Source of the DNA: Tenggerimyces flavus
GTDB lineage: Bacteria > Actinomycetota > Actinomycetes > Propionibacteriales > Actinopolymorphaceae
Assembly: GCF_016907715.1 (NCBI RefSeq)
Contig: NZ_JAFBCM010000001.1
Location: 6,324,001-6,388,000, forward strand
Direction of reading: 5' to 3'
DNA: 64,000 nt
Shown: one piece after another, positions 39,776 through 51,266 of the stretch
How positions within the stretch are numbered: the first letter of the stretch is position 1
How the letters are laid out: every line of letters starts with the position of its first letter
The notes under the pieces: model-generated
Told to the model about the DNA's origin: nothing
The model's input: the letters and a program-made list of their open reading frames with translations, nothing else
Database searches by the model: none
Position numbers and translations under genes: made by a program

Positions 39776-41432
39776 TGAGCAATGGTCTGGCGACCGTTCT
39801 CCAGGTCGCGTTCCTGATCGCCCTGCTCGCGGTCGTGCACCGCCCGCTCGGCGACTACATGGCAGGCGTCTACTCCAGCACCAAGCACAGCAGGGTCGAA
39901 CGCGGGCTCTACCGCGTCCTGGGCGTCAACCCCGACGCCGAGCAGCGCTGGATCGGGTACGCGGCGAGCGTGATCGCGTTCTCGTTCGTCGGGGTGCTGT
40001 TCCTCTTCGCGTTCATGCGGCTGCAGGCGTTCCTGCCACTGAGCATGGGGATGTCCGCCGTGCCACCGGACGGCGCGTGGAACACCGCGGTGTCGTTCGT
40101 CACCAACACCAACTGGCAGTGGTACTCCGGTGAGTCGACGATGGGCCACCTGGTCCAGATGGCCGGCCTCACCGTCCAGAACTTCGTCTCCGGCGCGGTC
40201 GGCATGGCCGTCGCCGTCGCGCTCGTGCGCGGCTTCGTACGGCGGCGGACCAACGAGCTCGGCAACTTCTGGGTCGACCTGGTCCGCGGCTCGCTGCGCA
40301 TCCTGCTGCCGCTGTCGATCGTCGCCGCGCTCATCCTGCTCGCCAGCGGCGTGATCCAGAACCTCATGGCGCCGACCGAGCTGCAGACGCTCACCGGCGG
40401 CGACCAGAGCCTGCCCGGCGGCATGATCGCCACCCAGGAAGCCATCAAGGAGCTGGGCACGAACGGCGGTGGCCCGTTTAACGCGAACTCGGCGCACCCG
40501 TTCGAGAACCCGAACGGTTTCACCAACCTGTTCGAGATCTTCCTGCTGCTGCTGATCCCGTTCTCCATGCCCGCGACGTTCGGCCGGATGGTCGGCAACC
40601 TGCGCCAGGGCTACGCGATCGTCGCCGCGATGGGCCTGATCTGGGTCGGCTTCGTGATCGCCGCGTACGCCGCCGAGTACGCCCACCCGGGCTCCGCGCT
40701 GCAGGCGGCCGGCGCCGCGATGGAGGGCAAGGAAACCCGCTTCGGCGTCTCGTCCTCACCGCTGTTCGCAGTCTCGACCACATTGACCTCGACCGGTGCG
40801 ATCGACTCCGCGCACTCCTCGTACACAGCGCTCGGCGGCGGCGTCACGATCCTGTCGATGCTGCTCGGCGAGGTCGCGCCCGGCGGGGTTGGAACCGGTC
40901 TGTACGGCATGCTGATCCTCGCCGTGCTGTCGGTGTTCGTCGCCGGCCTGATGGTCGGCCGGACGCCCGAGTACCTCGGCAAGAAGGTCGGCGCCCGCGA
41001 GATGAAGCTGGTCTCGCTGTACATCCTGGCCACCCCGGCGGTGGTGCTCATCGGCACCGCGGTGGCGATGTCGCTCGACGTCGGACGATCGTCGATCCTC
41101 AACCCGGGCCCGCACGGACTGTCCGAGGTGCTGTACGCGTTCGCCTCGGCGAGCAACAACAACGGCTCTGCGTTCGCCGGCCTCTCGTCCGGAACGCCCT
41201 TCTACAACACGGCATTGGGCCTGGCCATGCTGTTCGGCCGGTTCATCCCGATCGTGCTCGCGCTCGCCCTCGCCGGCTCGTTCGCCAACCAGGGCTCGGT
41301 GCCCGAGAACGCCGGAACGCTGCGTACGCAGTCACCGCTGTTCGTCGGCATGCTCACCGGCGTCACTCTCATCGTCGCTGGGTTGACGTTCTTCCCAGCT
41401 CTTGCTCTCGGTCCGCTCGCGGAGGGACTCTC

Positions 41433-41436
<4 letters not shown>
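39775..41436 (+). CDS. kdpA: K+-transporting ATPase channel subunit KdpA
   Basis: 553 residues, about ten membrane helices, SKT-superfamily fold. Selectivity-filter loops are visible: [56 protein letters not shown] and [15 protein letters not shown]. Binds and passes K+ to KdpB. The start GTG overlaps the kdpF stop by one base, and the end overlaps kdpB by 4 nt. Confidence 0.97.
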
Positions 41437-43516
<2,080 letters not shown>

Positions 43517-43520
<4 letters not shown>

Positions 43521-44110
43521 AACACGTGCTCACCATTCGTCAACTCTGGCCGGCGCTGCGGACTCTGCTCGCCTTGACCGTGATTCTCGGGCTGGCCTAC
43601 CCGTTCCTGGTCTGGGGTATCGGCCAGGTCGCGTTCCGCGACCAGGCCAACGGATCGCTGATCGAGCGAGAGGGGCAGGTCGTCGGTTCCTCGCTGATCG
43701 GGCAGAATTTCGAAGGCGAGGAGTGGTTTCACTCTCGTCCGTCAGCCGCGGGTGAGAACGGGTATGACGGCCTCGCTTCCGCGGCCAGCAACCTTGGTCC
43801 GACGAACGAAGACCTGCTCAAGACCGTCCAAGAACGCAAGGCGGCGGTCGCGCAGGAGAACGGCGTCCCGGAGTCGTCGGTGCCCGCCGACGCGGTGACC
43901 GCGAGCGGGAGCGGGCTCGACCCGGACATCTCCCCCGCCTACGCGGCGATCCAGGTCGAACGGGTCGCGCAGGCCAACGGCCTGGACGTCGCCCAGGTAC
44001 GGCAGCTCGTCGCGGACCACACCAGCGGACGGGTCCTGGGCTTCATGGGTGAGCCGCACGTGAACGTGCTCGAGCTCAACCTCGCCCTGACCTCGGTTTC
44101 GGCGGGGTGA
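43517..44110 (+). CDS. kdpC: K+-transporting ATPase subunit KdpC
   Basis: 197 residues. One N-terminal membrane helix ([29 protein letters not shown]) and a periplasm-side domain: [27 protein letters not shown] and [22 protein letters not shown] are family signatures. Helps assemble KdpAB. GTG start overlaps kdpB, and the stop overlaps kdpD (GTGA). Confidence 0.96.
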
Positions 44111-46644
44111 ACCGCCGGATCCGGCGCCGGCGCGGGAGAATGGGAGGTATGGCGCGCGGGAAGCTCCGGGTCTACCTCGGTGCCGCGCCGGGTGTCGGCA
44201 AGACGTACGCGATGCTCGGCGAGGGACATCGACGGCTGGATCGTGGCACCGACATCGTCGTCGGCGTCGTCGAGTGCCACGAGCGCCCGCTGACCGAGGC
44301 CATGTTGGAGGGGCTGGAGGTCGTTCCTCGCCGGGAGCTCGAGTACCGCGGCCATACGTTCACCGAGATGGACGTGGACGCCGTCCTCGCCCGGAAGCCG
44401 CGGCAGGCGCTGGTGGACGAGCTCGCGCACACCAACGTTCCGGGCTCGCGGAACGAGAAGCGCTGGCAGGACGTCGAGGAGCTGCTGGACGCCGGGATCA
44501 ACGTCATCACGACGGTCAACATCCAGCACCTGGAGTCGTTGAACGACGCGGTCGAGTCGATCACCGGCGTCAAGCAGCACGAGACGATCCCCGACGCGGT
44601 CGTCCGCCGCGCCGACCAGATCGAGCTGGTGGACATGTCGCCGGAGGCTCTGCGCCGCCGACTCGCGCACGGGAACGTCTATCCCCCGGAGAAGATCGAC
44701 GCGGCGCTGGCGAACTACTTCCGGCCCGGCAACCTCACCGCGCTGCGCGAGCTCGCGCTGCTGTGGGTGGCCGACCGGGTCGAGGAGGGTCTGAAGAAAT
44801 ACCGGGCCGACCACGAGATCGACGAGTCGTGGCCGGCGCGGGAACGCGTGGTGGTCGCGATCACCGGCGGGCCCGAGGGCGAGACGGTGATCCGGCGCGC
44901 GGCGCGCATCGCCGCCCGAGGCGCCGGCGGTGAGCTGCTCGCCGTGCACGTCACGCGTTCGGACGGGCTGACCGGGGCGTCGCCGACAGAGCTCGCGCGG
45001 CACCGGCAGCTGATCGAGTCGCTCGGCGGCACGTACCACCAGGTCGTTGGCGACGACGTTCCCGAAGCCCTGTTGGAGTTCGCGCGTGGGGTGAACGCGT
45101 CGCAGCTCGTGCTGGGCAGCAGCCGCCGGCGTACGTGGCAGCAGTTCTTCGGCCGTGGTGTGGCTTCGGTGTTGACCCCGATGTCGGGCGACATCGACGT
45201 GCACATCGTCACGCACGAAGCTGTGGGGCAAGGCCGTTTTCCCACCCGGCGACGGACCCTCAGCCGCCGGCGGCTGTGGGCGAGCTGGATCCTCGCGTTC
45301 GTCGGGCCGCCCTTGCTGACGTTCGTCCTCGACCTGACCCGTGACCTGCACAGCCTGCCGACGCAGATGATGCTGTTCCTCACGCTGGCGGTGGGGAACG
45401 CGTTGCTGGGTGGACTCGCTCCGGCGGTCGTGGCGGCGGTCATCGGCTCACTGTTCCTGAACTTCTTCTTCACGCCGCCGTTCCACACGTTCACGATCGC
45501 CCAGCCGGAGAACGCGTTCGCGATCGGCATCTTCGTCGTGGTGTCGCTCGCGGTCGCTTCGTTCGTCGACCTCGCGGCGCGGCGTACGTTGCAGGCCGCG
45601 CGGGCTCGGGCGGAGGCCGACACGCTGTCGACGTTGGCCGGCTCGGTGCTGCGCGGCGAGCGTGGCGTGTCGGCGTTGTTGGAGCGGGTGCGGGAGACGT
45701 TCGCGATGTCGTCGGTGGCGTTGCTCGAACGGCCCGACGAGAACTCTCCGTGGCAGTGCGTCAGCAGCGTGGGTCCGGACCCGGCGCTGCAACCTCAGGC
45801 GAGCGACGTGGACGTCGCGGTGACGGACAATCTCGTGCTGGCGTTGCGCGGTCGGGTGTTGGAAGCCTCGGACCGGCGCGTGCTGGAGGCGTTCGCCGCA
45901 CACGCCGCGGTCGTGTTGGAACGGCAGCGGCTCACGACCGAGGCCCGGTCGGCGCGGCAGCTCGCGGAGGCGAACCGGATCCGTACGGCCTTGCTGGCCG
46001 CGGTTTCGCACGACCTTCGTACGCCGGTCGCCGGGGTGAAGGCGTCGGTGGGGTCGCTCCGGCAGCCCGATCTGAAGCTCTCCGAGGCTGACCGTCAAGA
46101 GCTGCTTGCGGGCATCGAGGAGTCGGCGGACAAGCTGGATCGGCTGATCGCGAACCTGCTCGACATGAGCCGGGTCCAGGCTGGTGCGGTCACGCCACTG
46201 CTGCGGGATGCCAGCGTCGAGGAGGTCGTCGGTGCGGCGCTGCTGGGATCGAACCACGTCCCTGTCAAGCTGACCTTGCCGGAGGGGCTTCCTCCGGTGC
46301 GCGTCGATGCGGGGCTGGTGGAACGGTCGTTGGCGAACGTGATCGAGAACGCCGTACGGCACACGCCTCCGGGAGCGCAGGTCGTGGTTTCCGCTTCCTC
46401 GTTGAAGGATCGGGTGGAGCTGCGAGTGATCGACCGCGGGCCGGGGGTGCCGGACGAGTCGAAGGAGCGGATCTTCGAGCCGTTCCAGCGTACGGGCGAC
46501 GCCCCGGACGGAACGGGCGTCGGGCTCGGGTTGGCGGTGGCGCGGGGCTTCGCGGAGATCCTCGGCGGGTCGTTGACCGCGGAGGACACGCCGGGCGGGG
46601 GCCTGACGATGGTGTTGTCGTTGCCGGCAGGAGGTGCGTCGTGA
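44107..46644 (+). CDS. kdpD: Sensor histidine kinase KdpD
   Basis: 845 residues if the coupled GTG at 44107 is used; ATG at 44149 (MARGKLRVYLG) is a strong alternative. N-terminal KdpD domain with Walker A GAAPGVGKT (25-33) and Walker B region, then a universal-stress-protein domain (RERVVVAITGGPEGETVIRRAA), four membrane helices (about 395-500), a GAF-like part, HisKA with His635 (AAVSHDLRTPVAG) and HATPase (NVIENAVRHTPPGA, DRGPGVP, GTGVGLGLAV). Senses K+ limitation and ionic conditions, and phosphorylates KdpE. Confidence 0.97.
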   Translation: MNRRIRRRRGRMGGMARGKLRVYLGAAPGVGKTYAMLGEGHRRLDRGTDIVVGVVECHERPLTEAMLEGLEVVPRRELEYRGHTFTEMDVDAVLARKPRQALVDELAHTNVPGSRNEKRWQDVEELLDAGINVITTVNIQHLESLNDAVESITGVKQHETIPDAVVRRADQIELVDMSPEALRRRLAHGNVYPPEKIDAALANYFRPGNLTALRELALLWVADRVEEGLKKYRADHEIDESWPARERVVVAITGGPEGETVIRRAARIAARGAGGELLAVHVTRSDGLTGASPTELARHRQLIESLGGTYHQVVGDDVPEALLEFARGVNASQLVLGSSRRRTWQQFFGRGVASVLTPMSGDIDVHIVTHEAVGQGRFPTRRRTLSRRRLWASWILAFVGPPLLTFVLDLTRDLHSLPTQMMLFLTLAVGNALLGGLAPAVVAAVIGSLFLNFFFTPPFHTFTIAQPENAFAIGIFVVVSLAVASFVDLAARRTLQAARARAEADTLSTLAGSVLRGERGVSALLERVRETFAMSSVALLERPDENSPWQCVSSVGPDPALQPQASDVDVAVTDNLVLALRGRVLEASDRRVLEAFAAHAAVVLERQRLTTEARSARQLAEANRIRTALLAAVSHDLRTPVAGVKASVGSLRQPDLKLSEADRQELLAGIEESADKLDRLIANLLDMSRVQAGAVTPLLRDASVEEVVGAALLGSNHVPVKLTLPEGLPPVRVDAGLVERSLANVIENAVRHTPPGAQVVVSASSLKDRVELRVIDRGPGVPDESKERIFEPFQRTGDAPDGTGVGLGLAVARGFAEILGGSLTAEDTPGGGLTMVLSLPAGGAS

Positions 46645-47321
46645 ACGGCCCGCGCGTACTCGTGGTCGAGGACGACCCACAGCTCGCCCGGGCGTTGGCG
46701 ATCAACCTGCGGGCGCGGGACTACGAGGTTGACCTGGCGCCGGATGGTCGTACGGCGTTGGATCTGGCCGCGCGCAAGCATCCCGCCGTGGTGATTCTGG
46801 ATCTCGGGCTGCCGGATCTCGATGGTGTGGACGTGATCCGCGGGCTGCGCGGCTGGACCCAGGTGTCGATCATCGTGCTGTCGGCGCGGCATACGTCCGA
46901 CGAGAAGGTGACGGCCCTGGACGCCGGGGCGGACGACTACGTGACGAAGCCGTTCGGCATGGACGAGCTGCTGGCCCGCCTGCGCGCCGCCGTACGCCGT
47001 GGCCTGCCGTCGTTGGAGGACGCGATCGTCGAGACGTCCTCGTTCACCGTGGACCTCGCGGCCAAGCGGGTCCTGCGCGACGGCGCCGACGTCCGCCTGA
47101 CACCGACCGAATGGCACCTGCTGGAGGTGCTGGTGCGGTCACCGGGGAAGCTGATCGGCCAACAACAGCTGCTGCAGGAGGTGTGGGGGCCGGGCTACTC
47201 GACCGAGACCAACTACCTGCGCGTCTACCTGGCCCAACTGCGCCGCAAGCTCGAGCCCGACCCCTCGCACCCCAAGCACCTGGTCACCGAACCCGGCATG
47301 GGCTACCGCTTCGAGCCCTAG
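46641..47321 (+). CDS. kdpE: Response regulator KdpE
   Basis: 226 residues. Receiver domain with acidic pair VEDDP, phospho-acceptor Asp54 in VVILDLGLPDLDG, Thr/Ser in VLSARHTSDEK and Lys in DDYVTKPF. OmpR-type winged helix follows (VRLTPTEWHLLEVLVRSPGKLIGQQQLLQEVWGPGYSTETNYLRVYLAQLRRKLE). Activates kdp transcription, probably at the CGTCAAG repeats upstream of the operon. Its 3' end overlaps phnE by 4 nt in convergent orientation. Confidence 0.96.
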   Translation: MNGPRVLVVEDDPQLARALAINLRARDYEVDLAPDGRTALDLAARKHPAVVILDLGLPDLDGVDVIRGLRGWTQVSIIVLSARHTSDEKVTALDAGADDYVTKPFGMDELLARLRAAVRRGLPSLEDAIVETSSFTVDLAAKRVLRDGADVRLTPTEWHLLEVLVRSPGKLIGQQQLLQEVWGPGYSTETNYLRVYLAQLRRKLEPDPSHPKHLVTEPGMGYRFEP

Positions 47322-48937
47322 CGCAGAGCCCGGCGGAGCAGCGTCGAGATGACCTCCACGACAAGCACGATCGCGAAGACGGGCAGCACGATCGCGGTCA
47401 CGACGTCGTAGTTCAGCGCTCGGATGTGCTGGCTGAGCGCGTACCCGAGGTCGCCCGCGCCGACGATGCCGAGGACGACGAACGCGCGGAGGTTCACGTC
47501 GAGCCCGTACAGGATCGTCCCGGTCAACGTCGGCGTCAGGTGCCCGAGCAGCCAGGTCGTCAACAGCTGCGTGCGATTCGCCCCGGCCGACGCGAGCGCC
47601 TCGCGGGTGCCGTACGGGATCTCCTCCGCCGCGTCCGCGACGAGCTTGCCGACGAACGCGGTCGTGAACACCGCCAGCGCGCAGGTCGCCGCGACCGCGC
47701 CGAGCGCGAGCCCGAACGCGGCGACGAAGACCAGGATCAGCAGCAGGTCAGGGATCGACCGCAGCGTCACCAGCACCGTACGGGCGACGGCCACGACCCG
47801 CGGCGGCGCGACACCATGCGCGGCGAGCAGCCCGAGCGGGAGGCCGAACAGCACACCCAGCGCAGTCGCACCAAGAGCGATCGCGCACGTCTGCACCAGC
47901 CCGGCGAGCAGGATGGGCTGGATCGGGGCGAAGTTCGGCGGCCAGAACCGCCCCAGAGCGTCGAGAGTCCCCACCACGGTCTGCCAGAGCTCGGCCGGTC
48001 CCGCGCCCACCTGCCACGCCGCGAGCAGGACCAGCAGCAGGCCGAGCCAGCCGGCGACGTGGGTGACCGTACGCGGGCGAGTCCACGGCACCGTCGTTCC
48101 CCGAATGGGCAGACGACCACGCTGCGAAGGAGCACGCACCAGCAGCGACCGCAGCAGGACCGCGACGCCCTCGACGACCAGGACCAGCGAGACCGTGACG
48201 ACCGCGATGCCCAGCGCCTCGCGGTAGTCGGTGAACCCGAACGCGGTCTTCAGGTCCAGCCCGAGTCCGCCGGCGCCGACCGCGCCGAGCAGGACCGACT
48301 GCCGGAAGTTGATGTCCAACCGGTACAGCACGGTGGCGGTGAACGCCGGCACCACCTGTGGGAGCACGCCCGCGACGAGCCGCTGCACCGGACCGCCGCC
48401 CGTACTGGCGAACGCGTCGCGAACGCCGTCGTCGGTCCGGTCGATCGCCTCGGAGAACAGCTTGCCCAGCATGCCGATCGAGTGCAGCCCGAGCGCGAGC
48501 ACACCGGGCAGCGGACCGATGCCGATCGCCGCGACGAAGAAGACCGCGAACACGACGTCCGGGATCGCCCGGCACGCGACGATCACGGCCATCGCCGCCG
48601 AACGGATCGGGCGGTACGGCATCGTGGCCGCCGCGGCGAGTACGCCGAGTAACGCGCCGAGGATCGCGCCGAGTGCCGTACCCGCGAGAGCCATCCAGAT
48701 CGTCTGCAAGGCGTGGCTCGCCGTGAGCATCGGGTCAGCCAAAGTCGGCGGCCAGGCCCTGACCAGCAAGGCCATTCCGGCCTGCGCGCCCTCGACCAGG
48801 CTGGCCGGGCTCGGGCCGACCAGCGAGAGCGCCGCCAGACCGAGAATCGCGAACGACAGCGGGAAGATCCACGCGAGGACGCGGCGCGTGGTCGTTGTCG
48901 CGTTCCTCGCCGGGACCGGAAGGTCGAGCGTCGTCAT
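47318..48937 (-). CDS. phnE: Phosphonate ABC transporter permease, two fused PhnE domains
   Basis: 539 residues from the ATG at 48937, overlapping the phnC stop. Two complete BPD_transp_1 permease domains in one chain: the first has the EAA-like loop DRTDDGVRDAFASTGGGPVQRLVAGVLPQVVPAF, the second DAAEEIPYGTREALASAGANRTQLLTTWLLGHLTPTL. About twelve membrane helices. Most organisms have one PhnE acting as a dimer, or separate PhnE1 and PhnE2; here the heterodimer is fused. Longer upstream extension in this frame is spurious. Confidence 0.93.
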   Translation of the reverse strand: MTTLDLPVPARNATTTTRRVLAWIFPLSFAILGLAALSLVGPSPASLVEGAQAGMALLVRAWPPTLADPMLTASHALQTIWMALAGTALGAILGALLGVLAAAATMPYRPIRSAAMAVIVACRAIPDVVFAVFFVAAIGIGPLPGVLALGLHSIGMLGKLFSEAIDRTDDGVRDAFASTGGGPVQRLVAGVLPQVVPAFTATVLYRLDINFRQSVLLGAVGAGGLGLDLKTAFGFTDYREALGIAVVTVSLVLVVEGVAVLLRSLLVRAPSQRGRLPIRGTTVPWTRPRTVTHVAGWLGLLLVLLAAWQVGAGPAELWQTVVGTLDALGRFWPPNFAPIQPILLAGLVQTCAIALGATALGVLFGLPLGLLAAHGVAPPRVVAVARTVLVTLRSIPDLLLILVFVAAFGLALGAVAATCALAVFTTAFVGKLVADAAEEIPYGTREALASAGANRTQLLTTWLLGHLTPTLTGTILYGLDVNLRAFVVLGIVGAGDLGYALSQHIRALNYDVVTAIVLPVFAIVLVVEVISTLLRRALR

Positions 48938-49734
48938 GCCGAGGAGGGCGCGGGCTCGGTCGCGTAGATGCGCGTGAGCCGTTCGGCGTCGAGCTTGGCG
49001 GTGAGACGGTCGAGGACGACGAGCCCGTCCCGCAGCGCGACGACGCGGTTGGTCCAGCCGAGCGCGAGGTCGACCTGGTGCAGCGTGCAGATGACCGTGA
49101 GCTGGTCTTCGAGGCAGATGCGGAACAGCACGTCCATCACGTTCGCGGCGGTCTCGGGGTCGAGCGACGACACCGGCTCGTCGGCCAGAACGAGCTCGGG
49201 CTGCTGCATCAGCATCCGGGCGATGCCGACGCGTTGCTGTTGGCCGCCGGAGAGGTTCTGGGCGCGTTCGTACGCGCGGTCGGCGAGGCCGACGCGATCG
49301 AGGCAGACCAGCGCGGCCTGCCGTTCGGCGCGCGGCCAGGTGATGATGCCGTACCTCGGGCCCTTGACCCGGCCGAGCCCGCCGACGAGAACGTTCTCCA
49401 GCACACTGAGCCGGCCGATCAGGTTGAACTGCTGGAACACCACGCCGACGCGGCGGCGGAGTGCTCGAAGCTCGGCGCCGCGGGCGGCGGCCACCTCGAC
49501 GCCGAACACCTTGATCTGGCCGCTGTCCGGGCGGTTCAGGGCGTTGAGGTGTCGGAGCAGCGTCGACTTGCCGGAGCCGGATCGGCCCAGCAGGCCGACG
49601 AGCTCGCCCTTGCGTACGGTGAGGTCGATGCCGTCGCAGGCCCTTATGCCGCCGTACGTCTTGACGAGCGCGGACACCTCGACGACGGCCGGTGCCTCGA
49701 CCTGGGTGTGCGGCTCCGTGGCCTGAGTCGTCAT
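48934..49734 (-). CDS. phnC: Phosphonate ABC transporter ATP-binding protein
   Basis: 266 residues from the ATG at 49734. ABC ATPase: Walker A GLLGRSGSGKST, Q-loop VVFQQFNLIGRLSVLENVLVG, signature NLSGGQQQRVGIARMLMQQPELVLADEP, His switch CTLHQVDLA. The QQFNLI...NVL stretch with LGR is typical of PhnC. Powers import of phosphonate or phosphite. It lies eight nt after the phnD stop. Confidence 0.94.
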   Translation of the reverse strand: MTTQATEPHTQVEAPAVVEVSALVKTYGGIRACDGIDLTVRKGELVGLLGRSGSGKSTLLRHLNALNRPDSGQIKVFGVEVAAARGAELRALRRRVGVVFQQFNLIGRLSVLENVLVGGLGRVKGPRYGIITWPRAERQAALVCLDRVGLADRAYERAQNLSGGQQQRVGIARMLMQQPELVLADEPVSSLDPETAANVMDVLFRICLEDQLTVICTLHQVDLALGWTNRVVALRDGLVVLDRLTAKLDAERLTRIYATEPAPSSA

Positions 49735-49742
49735 GCCAGGTG

Positions 49743-50678
49743 TCAGCTCTGCTTCGTGCACGAGCTGTTCTTCGTCGCCGCGCACACGTCGCGGACGGAG
49801 TCGAAGACCTTGTCCTCGACCGGCGCCAAGCCCCAGACCGCCGGGTCCGAGGTGATCGCGCAGTCGTCGGCCTTCGCACAGATGCCCTGCTTCACCAGGC
49901 TGTCGACGGTCGCGTCCTTGCTGAGCGCGTCCGTCAACTTCTGCTTGACATCGTCCGGGAGATCGGTGCGGATCGCGATCGGGTCGTTCGGAATGGGATC
50001 GGACTTCCAGATCACCTTGACGTCGCCGGCCTTGATCACGTTCTTGTCGATCAGCGTGTGGTCGACCATGTTGTCGAACGCGAAGCCGGCCTCACAGGTG
50101 CCGGACGCGACGGAGGTCACCGAGTTGTCGTGCCCGCCAGCCATCACCGGCTGGACGTCCTTCTTCGGATCGATGCCCTTGGACAGCAGCCCGGCGCTCG
50201 GGAACAGGTAGCCGGAGGTCGAGCTCGGGTCGACGAAGCAGACCTTCTTGCCCTTGAAGCCTTCCAGGCCAGTGATCTTGCTGTCCTTCCCGACGATCCC
50301 GTAGCTCTGGTACGTCGGGGGCATGCCCTTCTCGATCGTCGACGCGACCGGCGTGATCTTGGCGCCGTTGTTGACCGCGAGGACATACGACAGCGGTCCG
50401 AACTCGGCGATGTCGATCTTGCCCGACACCATGCCCTCGATCACCGCGTTGTAGTCGGTCGAACGGACGACGTTGACCTCGCGGCCGGTCTTCTCCTCGA
50501 TCAGCTTCGCCAGATTCTCGTAGCTGACTGTCGGATCGACGTTCTGTTCGGCCGGAATCGCCGCGAGCGTCAACGCGTCGCCCCCGCCCGAGCTCGCGTT
50601 GTCACTTGCGCAGCCCGCGGCGGCGCCAGCGAGGAGCAGGGCGGCGGCGGCCAGCAGGAATGCCTTGGGTGCGGTCAC
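49743..50678 (-). CDS. phnD: Phosphonate-binding lipoprotein
   Basis: About 311 residues from a GTG at 50678 (TTG at 50687 possible). Lipoprotein signal with lipobox LAGAAAGC. PhnD-family features: LTLAAIPAEQNVDPTVSYENLAKLIEEKTGREVNVVRSTDYNAVIEGMVSGKIDIAEFGPLSYVLA and CFVDPSSTSGYLFPSAGLLSKGIDP, which form the phosphonate pocket. First gene of the minus-strand phnD-C-E operon. A PHO-box-like element lies about 53 bp upstream. Confidence 0.93.
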   Translation of the reverse strand: MTAPKAFLLAAAALLLAGAAAGCASDNASSGGGDALTLAAIPAEQNVDPTVSYENLAKLIEEKTGREVNVVRSTDYNAVIEGMVSGKIDIAEFGPLSYVLAVNNGAKITPVASTIEKGMPPTYQSYGIVGKDSKITGLEGFKGKKVCFVDPSSTSGYLFPSAGLLSKGIDPKKDVQPVMAGGHDNSVTSVASGTCEAGFAFDNMVDHTLIDKNVIKAGDVKVIWKSDPIPNDPIAIRTDLPDDVKQKLTDALSKDATVDSLVKQGICAKADDCAITSDPAVWGLAPVEDKVFDSVRDVCAATKNSSCTKQS

Positions 50679-50730
50679 GCTCCCCAACGTTCGGCCGCCC
50701 GAGGAGAGGCGGAGCGAGCAGCGGTGGTCC

Positions 50731-50752
50731 GTTCACTGACCGGCAGGTGAAC
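50731..50752 (-). promoter_or_regulatory. PHO-box-like repeat upstream of phnD
   Basis: On the minus strand two contiguous 11-nt units read GTTCACCTGCC and GGTCAGTGAAC. The first matches the Streptomyces PhoP consensus GKTCAYYYRSG at 10 of 11 positions, the second keeps GGTCA. This supports activation under phosphate limitation. Confidence 0.65.
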
Positions 50753-50768
50753 AGCCGGCAGGCCCTGG

Positions 50769-51191
50769 TCAGGTCGAGGCCGGCTGGTGGGACTCGTACC
50801 GCCGCAGCCACTCCGCTCGGACCTCCGGCCGATGGGCCGGCTGGACGCAGAACTCGTTGCCTTCCGGATCGGCCATCACCACCCAGGCAACGTCGCCCTG
50901 GCCGACGTCGACGTGAGTAGCGCCCAGCCCTTCGAGGCGGGCGACCTCCGCGGCCTGGTCCTCGGGGCGCAGGTCGAAGTGCAGGCGGTTCTTGCCCGCC
51001 TTGGGCTCCGGCACCTTGATGAACAGCAGGTCGGGCACCACGCAGTCGTCGCGGCTGCCTTCGTGCGGCTCGACGACCCACTCGGGATCCTCGGCCTGGC
51101 TGATCACCCAATCCAGTGCTTCCGCCCAGAACCTCGCCAGTCGTCCCGGATCGCCGGCATCGACAACCAGTGCACCCATTCGCAGTCCCAT
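50769..51191 (-). CDS. VOC-superfamily (glyoxalase-like) protein
   Basis: 140 residues. MGALVVDAGDPGRLARFWAEALDWVI...KNRLHFDLRPEDQAAEVARLEGLGATHVDVGQGDVAWVVMADPEGNEFCVQP is the 'Glyoxalase_6' pattern abundant in actinobacteria. Likely a small metal-dependent or ligand-binding protein; substrate unknown. Same strand as phnD-C-E, but the PHO box lies between, so it is probably a separate transcript. No obvious link to phosphonates. Confidence 0.8.
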   Translation of the reverse strand: MGLRMGALVVDAGDPGRLARFWAEALDWVISQAEDPEWVVEPHEGSRDDCVVPDLLFIKVPEPKAGKNRLHFDLRPEDQAAEVARLEGLGATHVDVGQGDVAWVVMADPEGNEFCVQPAHRPEVRAEWLRRYESHQPAST

Positions 51192-51266
51192 GTGCTCACC
51201 CTAGGTGGCAAAGATGGGCAGTCGTTGCCCATGCCCGGCGCGCCGCCGGATACCTAGGCTGGCGGC

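Noticed and set aside
48938-49879. N-terminal extension of PhnE through the phnC region
   Set aside because: It overlaps phnC in another frame. The ATGA junction at 48937 and the permease start there are convincing.
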